Below are positions 1 through 8,284 of a stretch of DNA of 16,262 nt, in pieces. The stretch spans positions 1 through 16,262 of the forward strand of contig JAOZVK010000060.1 of assembly GCA_029938185.1 (NCBI GenBank), given 5' to 3'. The translations under genes and the position numbers were made by a program. Source of the stretch: Bacteroidales bacterium (GTDB lineage: Bacteria > Bacteroidota > Bacteroidia > Bacteroidales > JAOZVK01). How positions within the stretch are numbered: position 1 is the stretch's first letter; the number at the start of each line of letters is the position of its first letter. The notes beneath the pieces are model-generated. The model had not been told where the DNA came from, did not search any database, and saw only the letters and a program-made list of their open reading frames with translations.

Positions 1-1
1 A

Positions 2-1402
2 AAACAATATTATGAAAAGGCTATTGAAATAAATCCTAACAATGTAAAGGCTTATTATAATTATGCAATTCTTTTATCACAACATTTTAACGAATTTAAA
101 AAGGCTGAACAATACCTTTCAAAGTATATTTTATTTTCAAATCCAAAAATTGTAAAAAAAGTAAAGCAAATTAGTTTAAATGATTACAACCAATTTGAAA
201 GAAATACAAAAATAGATTTAACATACCCAAAAGGACACCCAAAAGCTGGACAGCCCTTAGATAAAGTTTGTTTTATTGGTCAAAGCGGAACAGGAAAAAC
301 AAGTATTTTAGAATTAATAAAAGGTCTCTATACTAATAAAAAAGCGAATATTCCAAATGCTGATTTTAATTCAGTTTATTTAAAATATAATTTTTATGAT
401 TTTGAAAATAAAATATCCTTAATAAATTTTCCTGCTCATTCTGTTGAAAATATTAAAAAACTTGACTCAAAAGATATTTTAGAATATAAATCTCAGAAAT
501 TACCAAGTATAATAGATTTTGAAAAAGAAGATCCTAAAAAACATTGGTATCCTATATTAAAAGAAATTACAGAATATCAAGCAAAAGCTGTTAAATATAG
601 TTCAGAACTCGGATATGATACATTAAATGATAAAAACTATAGCTCAATCAAAAATGCTCTTGATAATTATTATAAAAAAATAAATGAACTAAAAAAAACT
701 AATAATTCTTTAGAAAATCTTGATAATTTTTTAAGACCAATCTTCTCAAAATTTCATCTAAAAGTTAATACGGAACCAAGCGATCCTGAAGAAATTAAAT
801 TTATCCCAATAGAAAGCATTAGCAATGAACAGGGTAAAGAAAAAAGAGAAAATATACAAACTCAATTTTTGAGTACTGGAACAAAAGAAATTTTATCTCG
901 AACAGTACCACTATTTGCTCTAAAACCAAGAAATACAATAATATTAATAGATGAACCAGAAAACTCACTTTATCCTAATGTACAAAAAGAATTTATTGAT
1001 TTTATTACTAAGGAAAGTTGGAATAATATTAAAACATGTCAATTCTTTTTTGCAACACATTCACCAACAATAGCCTCATCGTTTGACCCTTGGGAAATTA
1101 TTGAACTAAAATTTAATGATGATGGTAAGGTTAAACAAAAACTTTATTATGAAGGTGAGCGACATGTTGATAATTTTACTATTTTTCCTAAATATTTAGA
1201 TATTGACAGTATTTTGCTACGACTATTTGAGATAGATGATATTCACAAAAGTAGAGAAGAATTTATTGATGAATTTGCCGATTACAATATCAAAATACGT
1301 AAGTTGGAACAAAAACAATTAACGAATACTACTGAATACAACGACCTTATTACCAAAAGAAATGAATTAGGAAGAAAATTAGATTGGAGGATTGAAAAAT
1401 GA
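2..1402 (+). CDS. TPR-ATPase fusion of unit 1 (PtuA/OLD-like), 5' end outside window
   Basis: The frame is open from base 2 with no stop. It lacks an internal ATG/GTG/TTG before 869, so a caller could wrongly start it there. It enters in the last TPRs, then has the ATPase: Walker A GQSGTGKTS (from base 278), an ABC-signature-like LSTG (from 869), Walker B ILLIDEPENS near base 950, and an H-loop ATHSP near 1062. The C-terminus is charged and probably coiled. By family knowledge such ATPases bind nucleotide as dimers and control a partner nuclease. Its stop overlaps the HNH start in ATGA. It is the paralogue of the ATPase at 5679-7574: two long core blocks are almost identical in DNA, whereas 464-832 and everything after about 1180 differ. 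Role as the ATPase half of a Septu-like defence pair is inferred. Confidence 0.9.
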   Translation, partial: KQYYEKAIEINPNNVKAYYNYAILLSQHFNEFKKAEQYLSKYILFSNPKIVKKVKQISLNDYNQFERNTKIDLTYPKGHPKAGQPLDKVCFIGQSGTGKTSILELIKGLYTNKKANIPNADFNSVYLKYNFYDFENKISLINFPAHSVENIKKLDSKDILEYKSQKLPSIIDFEKEDPKKHWYPILKEITEYQAKAVKYSSELGYDTLNDKNYSSIKNALDNYYKKINELKKTNNSLENLDNFLRPIFSKFHLKVNTEPSDPEEIKFIPIESISNEQGKEKRENIQTQFLSTGTKEILSRTVPLFALKPRNTIILIDEPENSLYPNVQKEFIDFITKESWNNIKTCQFFFATHSPTIASSFDPWEIIELKFNDDGKVKQKLYYEGERHVDNFTIFPKYLDIDSILLRLFEIDDIHKSREEFIDEFADYNIKIRKLEQKQLTNTTEYNDLITKRNELGRKLDWRIEK

Positions 1403-2031
1403 GGAAAATAGACAAATCTGTTATTCTTTCGAAAAATTATAAAAATTGGTTGCAAAAAATCAGAGCAAAAAATAAAACTCATAAAACTTGCAGCGAATAT
1501 AAAACTGATGTAATAATGAGTTTACTTTATTGTCAGAAAGGAGTTTGTGCTTATACTGAAATGCGTTTATGCGTTCCTGATATAATTAAAGAAAATAACT
1601 GGAATAAAAGTAGATATATAAATAGAAACTTAAATCTTGATAAAATTGGCGATTTAGAACATTTTGACCCCAAATTAAAAAGAGTATATGATTGTGAATG
1701 GAACAATTTATTTATGGTTTTTCATGAAGTCAATAGTCTTAAAAAAGATACTAATATTGATTTAATAAAAGAATTTAAACCTGATAATGTGAATTATAAT
1801 CCAAATAAAATATTTGATTATGATATTGAAACACACAAATTCAGACCAAATTCGGATATTGAAGATAAGCAAAAAATAGAAAAAATTAAGACATTATTGA
1901 AACTTCTATCAATTAATAAAGGTTTTATAAAATATGAAAGAGAAACTTTTCTTAATAATGTTAAATTCAATAAAAACATAAAGATAGACCGTTTTTTTAC
2001 TGCTTATGAAATGACGAAAGAATACTTATAA
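1399..2031 (+). CDS. HNH-type nuclease partner of unit 1, without the zinc-binding cysteines
   Basis: This 210-aa protein shares the PtuB/HNH layout: a C-x-Y knuckle position (CAYTE, C50), an E-H-F-D block (E87, H88) and a W-N-N-L-F block (101-105) with a later Asn (N112). Canonical HNH partners have two C-x-x-C pairs. Here the first pair keeps only one Cys and the second reads FHEVN, so the zinc site is absent while the catalytic His is kept. The closest relative in the window is the HNH protein at 7580-8281, which shows the same losses and also pairs with an LSTG-type ATPase. The start overlaps the ATPase stop by 4 nt, indicating translational coupling. Function as a DNA or RNA nuclease controlled by the ATPase is inferred from the family; activity is uncertain given the missing cysteines. 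Confidence 0.8.
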   Translation: MRKIDKSVILSKNYKNWLQKIRAKNKTHKTCSEYKTDVIMSLLYCQKGVCAYTEMRLCVPDIIKENNWNKSRYINRNLNLDKIGDLEHFDPKLKRVYDCEWNNLFMVFHEVNSLKKDTNIDLIKEFKPDNVNYNPNKIFDYDIETHKFRPNSDIEDKQKIEKIKTLLKLLSINKGFIKYERETFLNNVKFNKNIKIDRFFTAYEMTKEYL

Positions 2032-2041
2032 AAATATAATA

Positions 2042-2464
2042 ATGACTAAAATAGAAAAAACAAATAAATTAGACACAGCATTAAAAAAGTTAAAAAAACT
2101 ATTAGAACTCGCTCCTACTGAGGATAAAGAAAAATTAAGAAAAGAGCTTTCTAAAATGGTAGCTGAAAATGAAAATGCATCAGTATATCCAAAAATTGGA
2201 TGGAGTTTTCATGATAGTATAATACAAACAGGAACAACGTTTAAAGTCGTACCCTGTTTTACAGATACTAAAATAAATACTCCTTTTGAGCTTTATGCAA
2301 ATTTATTAAAAATATCAGATTTTGATGTAATTGACAAATTTATTGAGGGTTTCGATATTATACTTTCTGAAAAACCTGATAAAATTAGAATTGGGCTTAC
2401 ACCTGCAACCAAGTTAGGAAGTAAAACAATGGCATGTCGAATAAGTTTTAAAATCTTATTATAA
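2042..2464 (+). CDS. Small protein of unknown function, array-associated, copy 1
   Basis: I do not recognise this 140-aa protein. The N-terminal ~45 residues are Lys/Glu/Leu-rich and probably helical. The rest (about 50-140) looks like a compact alpha/beta domain with a Trp-Ser-Phe-His block near residue 58 and single cysteines near 76 and 131. There is no signal peptide or membrane segment. It starts 10 nt after the HNH gene of unit 1, so it is probably co-transcribed. An almost identical copy follows the HNH gene of unit 4 (10967-11377), and a degraded relative lies at 12302-12451. It begins MTKIEK, resembling the MTKKEK start of the TPR-ATPases. The repeated position after an HNH gene suggests an accessory part of the same system; that is inference. 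Confidence 0.8.
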   Translation: MTKIEKTNKLDTALKKLKKLLELAPTEDKEKLRKELSKMVAENENASVYPKIGWSFHDSIIQTGTTFKVVPCFTDTKINTPFELYANLLKISDFDVIDKFIEGFDIILSEKPDKIRIGLTPATKLGSKTMACRISFKILL

Positions 2465-2499
2465 TGAAACAAGGTCTTTGACCTATTTAATATTGCTTA
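2062..2499 (+). repeat. Long direct repeat, copy 1 (small-protein gene and its 3' flank)
   Basis: These 438 bp match 10975-11412 with the same length and only four mismatches that I can find: three in the coding part and one just after the stop. The repeat runs past the stop codon into the left end of the 104-bp element and ends at the same base in both copies. This points to recent duplication or gene conversion. Confidence 0.9.
2471..2499 (+). repeat. Left-end fragment of the 104-bp intergenic element
   Basis: It begins AAGGTCTTTGACCTATTTA and continues to TTGCTTA, matching the left end of the full copies at 11384 and 12202 and of the inverted copy ending at 4768. It then switches into the leader of the next gene. 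The first 15 bases contain a 5-bp hairpin, AGGTC-TTT-GACCT, which could act as a weak terminator just after the small gene. Confidence 0.75.
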
Positions 2500-2566
2500 T
2501 GTTTGATGTATAAACAACTGTATTTCAGAACATATGTATTTATAAATAAAGCAAATTATCTATAAA
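2487..2566 (+). promoter_or_regulatory. Conserved leader upstream of unit 2, probable promoter region
   Basis: This 80-bp stretch is repeated before unit 6 (12448-12527) with one mismatch, and in diverged form before unit 5 (about 11488-11543). It lies directly upstream of an ATG and codes for nothing obvious. A TTTG at 2502 could be a Bacteroidota -33 element, but I see no clean TAnnTTTG box at the usual spacing, so the exact promoter is not assigned. No Shine-Dalgarno is visible; the start is preceded by TATAAA. Confidence 0.5.
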
Positions 2567-4627
2567 ATGACAAAAAAAGAAAAAGCCAAAAAACATTTTG
2601 ATGAAGCTATAAAAGCATACAATAGAAAAGATTATAATGCTACAAGAAATAACTTTGAAAAAGCTATTAGATATAATCCAAATGATGCAAAGGCATATAA
2701 TAGTCTTGCACTTGTTTTAGCAACATATTTTAAAGAATACGAAAAAGCAAAACAATATTTTGAAAAAGCTCTTGGAATAAACCCAGATTTTGCAGATATT
2801 TATTACAATTTTGCAGTTCTTTTAGTAGAACATTTTCAAAAATATGAAAAAGCAAAACAATATTTTGAAAAAGCTATTAAAATAAATCCTAACAACACAG
2901 AGGTTTATTATAATATTGCAGATCTTTTAGAAAACCATTTTCAAGAATACGAAAAAGCAAAACAATATTATGAAAAAGCTATTAAAATAAATCCAAATAA
3001 TTCAAAGACTTATTACAATTTTGCAATTCTTTTAGTAGAACATTTTAAAGATTACAAAAAAGCAAAACAATATTATGAAAAGGCTATTGAAATAAATCCT
3101 AACAATGTAAAGGCTTATAATAATCTTGCACTTCTTTTAGAAAACCATTTTCAAGAATATGAGAAAGCAAAACAATATTATGAAAAAGCTATTGAATTAA
3201 ACCCAAATTTGATAATCGCTTACAAAAATCTTGCGAACTTATTAGAAAAGTATTTTCAGGATAAAAATGAGGAAAAAAGTTTAAAATCACCAATGTTGAT
3301 TTCCGGAGATTTAAAACCCGAAAAACAACTAAAAGATAAAATTGATTCGATATCAATTAAAAATTTTAAGATATTTAAAAATTTGACAGTAAAATTCACA
3401 AAAGGTATAAATATAATTCTTGCTAAAAACGGATTTGGAAAAACAAGTTTTCTGCAAGCACTTACACTCGCAAATACTGATGACAAAAATAGCATTAAAG
3501 ACTTCAAAAGTTTTTTAAGTTTCGGCTCTGAAAAAGCTGACATAGTTTTACAGAGAAATAATAAAGCTTTGGAAGTTACTGTTGATGAATACAAAAAGAA
3601 AACTTTAAATAAATATATTTTAGAGTCACCACAGGTTTGCCTGTCATATGGCGTAAATATTTTTACTAAATATGAACAATATAATTATGACGGTATAATA
3701 AATGATTTAATTACTGGAACTGGCAAGCTACATCATACCGAGTCAATATTTTCGGACTTCAGCCTTAATTTTTTCGACCCACTTATTATTCTTAACAAAC
3801 TATCTGATTATATGGGCGATAAAGCTGTTTTAAGTATAAGAGATTTTATAATAAGCAAAATTAATCAATTAATTCCTGAATACGAAATTATTGCGAAAGA
3901 TGTAAATAAAACACATTATTTCAGAGATAAAAATACAAATGCCGACGGCTTAACAACAAAAAATCTAAGCGAAGGCTATCGCAGTAACATTATTTTACTG
4001 ACAGATATAATTATTCGCATAATTTCGTTGCGAAAAAAATTCAATTATGAAAATTTAGAATCATTATTCAACAATGTATCTGGAATTATTTTGATAGACG
4101 AATTTGACAGACATTTACACCCCTTATGGCAAAAAGTTTATCTAAAAAATTTAAAATCTGTATTAAAGAATATGCAATTTGTTCTAACAACACACAATCC
4201 GGTTGCAATACTTGGTCGCAAATATGGCGAAGTTCAGGAGTTTTATTTTGATAAAGAAGATAATTTAATAAAATCTATGGTATTACCTGAAACAGAAACC
4301 TTAGATGCTGGAATAATTTTATTGAAACATTTTGGTTTAGATTCTATTTTGAGCATAGATTTGCAAAACAAAATTGATAGATTTTATGAAATAAAAACAA
4401 AAGATGAAATAAGCAAAGATGAACAAACAGAACTAAGCAAATTAGAAGATGAAATAACGGATACTTATGTAGGTGTCAATATTCATGATTACAGATTTCT
4501 GATTTTTATTAAATTTCTGAAACAAAGAGGTTATGATACAAGAGAACGACTCCGTGAACTAACTCTTACGGAAGAGGAGATGAAGAAATTGGAAAAAGAA
4601 TTTGAAAATTATTATGCAGATAAATAA
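2567..4627 (+). CDS. TPR-ATPase fusion of unit 2 (PtuA/OLD-like)
   Basis: This is a 686-aa protein. Residues ~4-245 hold about seven TPRs of 35 residues with the pattern AKQYYEKAI-INPN-AYNNLA. A short linker leads to the ATPase: beta strands around 262-285, Walker A AKNGFGKTS (286-294; the first Gly of GxxGxGKT is Ala), signature NLSEGY (466-471), Walker B GIILIDEFD (506-514) and H-loop TTHNP (541-545). The tail of ~110 residues is charged and helical. The overall plan is an SMC/ABC-class ATPase like PtuA with TPRs added. Its partner is the zinc-type HNH at 4794, but a 104-bp element separates the two, unlike in every other unit. The start is set by the MTKKEK N-terminus shared with four other genes and by the conserved leader. 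Confidence 0.92.
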   Translation: MTKKEKAKKHFDEAIKAYNRKDYNATRNNFEKAIRYNPNDAKAYNSLALVLATYFKEYEKAKQYFEKALGINPDFADIYYNFAVLLVEHFQKYEKAKQYFEKAIKINPNNTEVYYNIADLLENHFQEYEKAKQYYEKAIKINPNNSKTYYNFAILLVEHFKDYKKAKQYYEKAIEINPNNVKAYNNLALLLENHFQEYEKAKQYYEKAIELNPNLIIAYKNLANLLEKYFQDKNEEKSLKSPMLISGDLKPEKQLKDKIDSISIKNFKIFKNLTVKFTKGINIILAKNGFGKTSFLQALTLANTDDKNSIKDFKSFLSFGSEKADIVLQRNNKALEVTVDEYKKKTLNKYILESPQVCLSYGVNIFTKYEQYNYDGIINDLITGTGKLHHTESIFSDFSLNFFDPLIILNKLSDYMGDKAVLSIRDFIISKINQLIPEYEIIAKDVNKTHYFRDKNTNADGLTTKNLSEGYRSNIILLTDIIIRIISLRKKFNYENLESLFNNVSGIILIDEFDRHLHPLWQKVYLKNLKSVLKNMQFVLTTHNPVAILGRKYGEVQEFYFDKEDNLIKSMVLPETETLDAGIILLKHFGLDSILSIDLQNKIDRFYEIKTKDEISKDEQTELSKLEDEITDTYVGVNIHDYRFLIFIKFLKQRGYDTRERLRELTLTEEEMKKLEKEFENYYADK

Positions 4628-4664
4628 GATTTCGGAACAATGCAATTTAGCAATTCAATTACTG

Positions 4665-4768
4665 TAAGTAGTCTTACAAAAGTTTTTCGACATTTATTTT
4701 TTGTTAAATTACATATTATTAGAATATTAATAGAATGCGTAAGCAATATTAAATAGGTCGAAGACCTT
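4665..4768 (-). repeat. 104-bp intergenic element, inverted copy between ATPase and HNH of unit 2
   Basis: Read on the minus strand it starts AAGGTCTTCGACCTATTTA and ends GTAAGACTACTTA. It matches the plus-strand copies at 11384-11487 and 12202-12305 at both ends and has the same 104-bp length. Its centre is diverged and AT-rich. It carries no ORF. It sits 37 nt after the ATPase stop and 25 nt before the HNH start, so it probably entered an operon that was once contiguous. Confidence 0.8.
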
Positions 4769-4793
4769 AAATTAACAAAGTTCGCTTATAACA

Positions 4794-5657
4794 ATGAAAG
4801 ATTTAAGATTTTTACATAAAGAAAATAAAACCGAAATACCTGAACTGAAAAAAAAAATTGTTGAAATTTTTAGAAAAAAAGCTAAGGATTTTAATGCAAA
4901 ATATAAAAATATATGTGAATATAAATCAGCTTATGATGAGTTTGTTAAAAAAAGTAGTTCTAAGAAATGGAAGGTATTCAAAGATATTTTTCTTGAAATT
5001 GTGGATTTAAAATGTCCAATATGTGAAAATGGTATAGACATACATAGTGACATTGACCATTACAGACCGAAAAGTCATTATTGGTGGCTTGCTTATGATT
5101 ATACTAATTATGTGATAAATTGTAAGTTATGTAATATTTCATATAAAAAAGCATTATTTCCATTATTTGTGAACGGAGAAATAAGTTTTGAAGCCAAACA
5201 CAGAGTTGATTTTAATAATCGTAATAAAATAAAAGATGAAAAACCATTAATTTTTAATCCGAATTTAGACAATCCTACTGAATTATTTGACATTGAATTT
5301 TCTTTGCCAACACAAGGCGCAGGCATTGTAACAATCAAACCCGAAAGAACATTAGAAAAAAAATCGTATAAATATGCCAAAGCCAAAACAACAATCAATA
5401 TTTTTAATTTGAATAATGATAATAAAAACTTGAAAAAACTATACGGAAAATTCAGATTGGTAAATATGGAAGATAATTTTAACGATTTAATAGTTTTAGC
5501 AAAACTTAAATACAAATTAGACAACGAACTTCCTGATATAAAAAACTTTAAAAAATACAAAAATCAACTGAAAGAATCTAATGCAAAAACTGCAAAAAAC
5601 GGACTGATAAAATTAATAGAAAATGAGAACTTTAAACTAAGTTCTAATTTTATATAA
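4794..5657 (+). CDS. HNH endonuclease of unit 2 (PtuB-like, zinc type)
   Basis: A 287-aa protein with a complete HNH core: C-P-I-C (74-77), D-H-Y-R-P-K (88-93, His as catalytic base), a W-L-A-Y/N stretch and C-K-L-C-N (110-114). The four cysteines are expected to hold a structural zinc, and the His/Asn set a catalytic metal. About 70 residues precede the core, longer than in units 4 and 6, and a Lys/Asn-rich helical region follows. By analogy with Septu it should be the nuclease controlled by the upstream TPR-ATPase. The ATG follows an AT-rich leader without a Shine-Dalgarno. The next TPR-ATPase starts 21 nt after its stop, so it is probably co-transcribed with units 3 and 4. Confidence 0.9.
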   Translation: MKDLRFLHKENKTEIPELKKKIVEIFRKKAKDFNAKYKNICEYKSAYDEFVKKSSSKKWKVFKDIFLEIVDLKCPICENGIDIHSDIDHYRPKSHYWWLAYDYTNYVINCKLCNISYKKALFPLFVNGEISFEAKHRVDFNNRNKIKDEKPLIFNPNLDNPTELFDIEFSLPTQGAGIVTIKPERTLEKKSYKYAKAKTTINIFNLNNDNKNLKKLYGKFRLVNMEDNFNDLIVLAKLKYKLDNELPDIKNFKKYKNQLKESNAKTAKNGLIKLIENENFKLSSNFI

Positions 5658-5678
5658 GTTATTGAAAAACAAAATATA

Positions 5679-7574
5679 ATGACAAAAAAAGAAAAGACCA
5701 AAAAACATTTTGATGAAGCTTTTAAGGCTCACAAAATAGGCGATTATAATATAGCAAAAATAGGATATGAAAAAGCAATAGAATTAGATACTAATTATTT
5801 AGATGCTTATAATAATTATGCCAATTTATTATGGAAAAATTTTAATAATTATAATAAAGCAAGAGAATATTATGAAAAAGCTATTAAAATTAATTCTAAT
5901 TATTTTAATGCTTATATTAATCTTGCAAGTCTATTAAAAAATCATTTTCAAGAATACGAAAAAGCCAAACAATGTTATGAAAAAGCTATTGAAATTAATC
6001 AAAACTATGCAGGTGCTTACAATAATCTTGCACTTATCATTGTAGATTATTTTCAAGAATACGAAAAAGCAAAACAATATTATGATAAAGCTATTGAAAT
6101 AAATCCAAATTATGCAGAGGCTTATAATAATCTTGCAAATTTGTTATATAAACATTTTAAAGAATATGACAAAGCAAAACAATATTATGAAAAAGCTATT
6201 GATATAAATCCTAATTTTGCTGAGACTTATAATAATCTTGCAGTTCTTTTAGAAGATTATTTTCAAGAATACGAAAAGGCGGAACAATATTATTCAAAAT
6301 ATATTTTATTATCAAATTCGAAAATTGTAAAAAAAGTAACACAAATTAATTTAAATGATTACAACCAATTTGAAAGAAATACAAAAATAGATTTAACATA
6401 CCCAAAAGGACACCCAAAAGCTGGACAGCCCTTAGATAAAGTTTGTTTTATTGGTCAAAGCGGAACAGGAAAAACAAGTATTTTAGAATTAATAAAAGGT
6501 CTCTATACTAATAAAAAAGCGAATATTCCAAATGCTGATTTTAATTCAGTTTATTTAAAATATAATTTTTATGATTTTGAAAATAAAATATCCTTAATAA
6601 ATTTCCCTGCTCATTCTGTTGAAAATATTAAAAAACTTAATAAAAATGATATTTTAAATTATGAATTTAAAGAAATACCTCTGGTAGTTGATTTTGAAAA
6701 ATCAGACCCAAAAGAACATTGGTGTCCTATATTACACAATATCACAGAATATAAGAAAAAAATATACAGCAGAAGAGAAGATATTGCTTTAAAAATTGAA
6801 AATATATCTGGTTTTGATGACGATTTGCAAAAATATATTAACAAATTTGAAGCTGACATCATTGAATTTAAAAATGATGATAAAAATCCATTAAAACAAT
6901 TGAGTATTTTTTTGAAACCTCTTTTGTCAAAATTTAATTTGGATATAAATAAAGTCCCAAGTTCAAAAGATGATATTGAATTTATTCCTATTATCGGTAT
7001 TAGTAATGAAGACGGTAAAGAAAAAAGAGAAAATATACAAACTCAATTTTTGAGTACTGGAACAAAAGAAATTTTATCTCGAACAGTACCACTATTTGCT
7101 CTAAAACCAAGAAATACAATAATATTAATAGATGAACCAGAAAACTCACTTTATCCTAATGTACAAAAAGAATTTATTGATTTTATTACTAAGGAAAGTT
7201 GGAATAATATTAAAACATGTCAATTCTTTTTTGCAACACATTCACCAACAATAGCCTCATCGTTTGACCCTTGGGAAATTATTGAACTAAAATTTAACGA
7301 TGATGGTAAAGTTGAACAAAAACTTTATTATGAAGGTGAGCGACATGTTGATAATTTTACAATTCACCCCAAATATTTAAGGTGGGACGATATTTTAATT
7401 AATTTGTTCGACACTAAATTTGAAGGTGATGAAGAGAGAAATAATAAATTACAAGAGTTGTCAATTTTAGAACGAGACATTGAAATAGGAGTTTACAAAG
7501 GTGAAGCAAAAAAGAATATGATTGAAAAATATCTGAAAATTGCATCTCAATTAAAATGGGAGTTAAACAACTGA
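5679..7574 (+). CDS. TPR-ATPase fusion of unit 3 (PtuA/OLD-like, LSTG type)
   Basis: A 631-aa protein with about six 35-residue TPRs (residues ~4-215), then the ATPase: Walker A GQSGTGKTS (259-267), LSTG signature (458-461), Walker B ending in D485-E486 and H-loop His at 521. It is the full-length relative of the truncated gene at the left edge. The blocks 6356-6638 and 7014-7297 are nearly or fully identical in DNA to 181-463 and 833-1116. The intervening ~370 bp (residues ~320-445) and the last ~65 residues differ. Those variable parts flank the catalytic core and are natural places for target sensing or nuclease contact, which is inference. The HNH gene follows within a few bases. Confidence 0.92.
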   Translation: MTKKEKTKKHFDEAFKAHKIGDYNIAKIGYEKAIELDTNYLDAYNNYANLLWKNFNNYNKAREYYEKAIKINSNYFNAYINLASLLKNHFQEYEKAKQCYEKAIEINQNYAGAYNNLALIIVDYFQEYEKAKQYYDKAIEINPNYAEAYNNLANLLYKHFKEYDKAKQYYEKAIDINPNFAETYNNLAVLLEDYFQEYEKAEQYYSKYILLSNSKIVKKVTQINLNDYNQFERNTKIDLTYPKGHPKAGQPLDKVCFIGQSGTGKTSILELIKGLYTNKKANIPNADFNSVYLKYNFYDFENKISLINFPAHSVENIKKLNKNDILNYEFKEIPLVVDFEKSDPKEHWCPILHNITEYKKKIYSRREDIALKIENISGFDDDLQKYINKFEADIIEFKNDDKNPLKQLSIFLKPLLSKFNLDINKVPSSKDDIEFIPIIGISNEDGKEKRENIQTQFLSTGTKEILSRTVPLFALKPRNTIILIDEPENSLYPNVQKEFIDFITKESWNNIKTCQFFFATHSPTIASSFDPWEIIELKFNDDGKVEQKLYYEGERHVDNFTIHPKYLRWDDILINLFDTKFEGDEERNNKLQELSILERDIEIGVYKGEAKKNMIEKYLKIASQLKWELNN

Positions 7575-7579
7575 AAACA

Positions 7580-8281
7580 ATGATGAGATTAGATAAAACA
7601 CTTATACTTTCAACAGCCTATAAAGAATGGGAAAAGCTGTTGGAAAAAAACAGTAAAAAACACCCTAAATATACCAACACTAAAATACGTAAAGAAATTT
7701 ATTTAGATATTGTTATGAATCTTTTTTATCTACAAAAAGGTTTATGTGCTTATACAGAACAACTTTTATGTGATGAAAAATTTTATAAAAAAGAAAACTG
7801 GGAAAAAGGGAAGTACAAGTGTCCGAAGCCAGAATTTGAAGGACAATTGGAACATTTTGACGAAAGTTTAAAAAGTAAAAATAAAGACAAAGAAGGAATT
7901 AAGGATTGGTTGTGGAGTAATTTTTTTATGATTCATTCCGATATAAATACAAAAGTAAAAGGCAGAAAATCTATAGAGAAAGATGCAAACGGAGATTATA
8001 TTATAAAACCCGATATGCCTGATTATAACGAATTTGAATTATTGGAGTACGATATAAACAAAAATATTTTTAGGGCAAACCGAAATTTATTAAAGGAAAA
8101 ACGAGATAAAATAGATATAATGATTAAAGTTTTAGGTTTAAACTACGGTACTTTATCAAAAAAAAGAAAAGAAACTATTTCGAGACACCAAAACTATATT
8201 AAATTCAATAAGTATTCTTGGAAAACTATCCCATTCGGAGAATTTTCCACCGCAATTAAAATGTATAAACTAACGAGATAA
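7580..8281 (+). CDS. HNH-type nuclease partner of unit 3, without the zinc-binding cysteines
   Basis: Counted from the ATG at 7580 this is a 234-aa protein. That start is chosen because MMRLDK aligns with the N-terminus MRKIDK of the unit 1 paralogue. An in-frame ATG at 7556 would add eight residues and overlap the ATPase by 19 nt, and ATG 7583 is also possible. Features: CAYTE (C56), E91-H92-F-D, then W-S-N-F-F with HSDIN where other partners have C-x-x-C-N. As in unit 1 the zinc cysteines are missing but the His and Asn positions remain. The TPR-ATPase of unit 4 begins 3 nt after the stop. It is probably a PtuB-like nuclease specific to the LSTG-type ATPase; whether it is catalytically active is unknown. 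Confidence 0.8.
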   Translation: MMRLDKTLILSTAYKEWEKLLEKNSKKHPKYTNTKIRKEIYLDIVMNLFYLQKGLCAYTEQLLCDEKFYKKENWEKGKYKCPKPEFEGQLEHFDESLKSKNKDKEGIKDWLWSNFFMIHSDINTKVKGRKSIEKDANGDYIIKPDMPDYNEFELLEYDINKNIFRANRNLLKEKRDKIDIMIKVLGLNYGTLSKKRKETISRHQNYIKFNKYSWKTIPFGEFSTAIKMYKLTR

Positions 8282-8284
8282 GTA

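Noticed and set aside
2..868. Possible broken 5' part of the first ATPase gene, since no usual start codon exists before 869
   Set aside because: The frame is open throughout and matches the 5679-7574 paralogue from the TPRs on. The gene simply begins outside the window.
2461..2566. Retron noncoding RNA, because PtuA/PtuB pairs occur in some retrons
   Set aside because: No reverse transcriptase is present and no long inverted-repeat msr/msd structure is apparent by eye.
2567..3250. Regular short DNA repeats resembling a CRISPR array
   Set aside because: The ~105-bp period is in frame and encodes 35-residue TPRs; there are no constant repeats with unique spacers.
4665..4768. Integron attC site or gene-cassette boundary
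   Set aside because: No GTTRRRY core sites and no integrase in the window; the units are operons in one direction, not single-gene cassettes.
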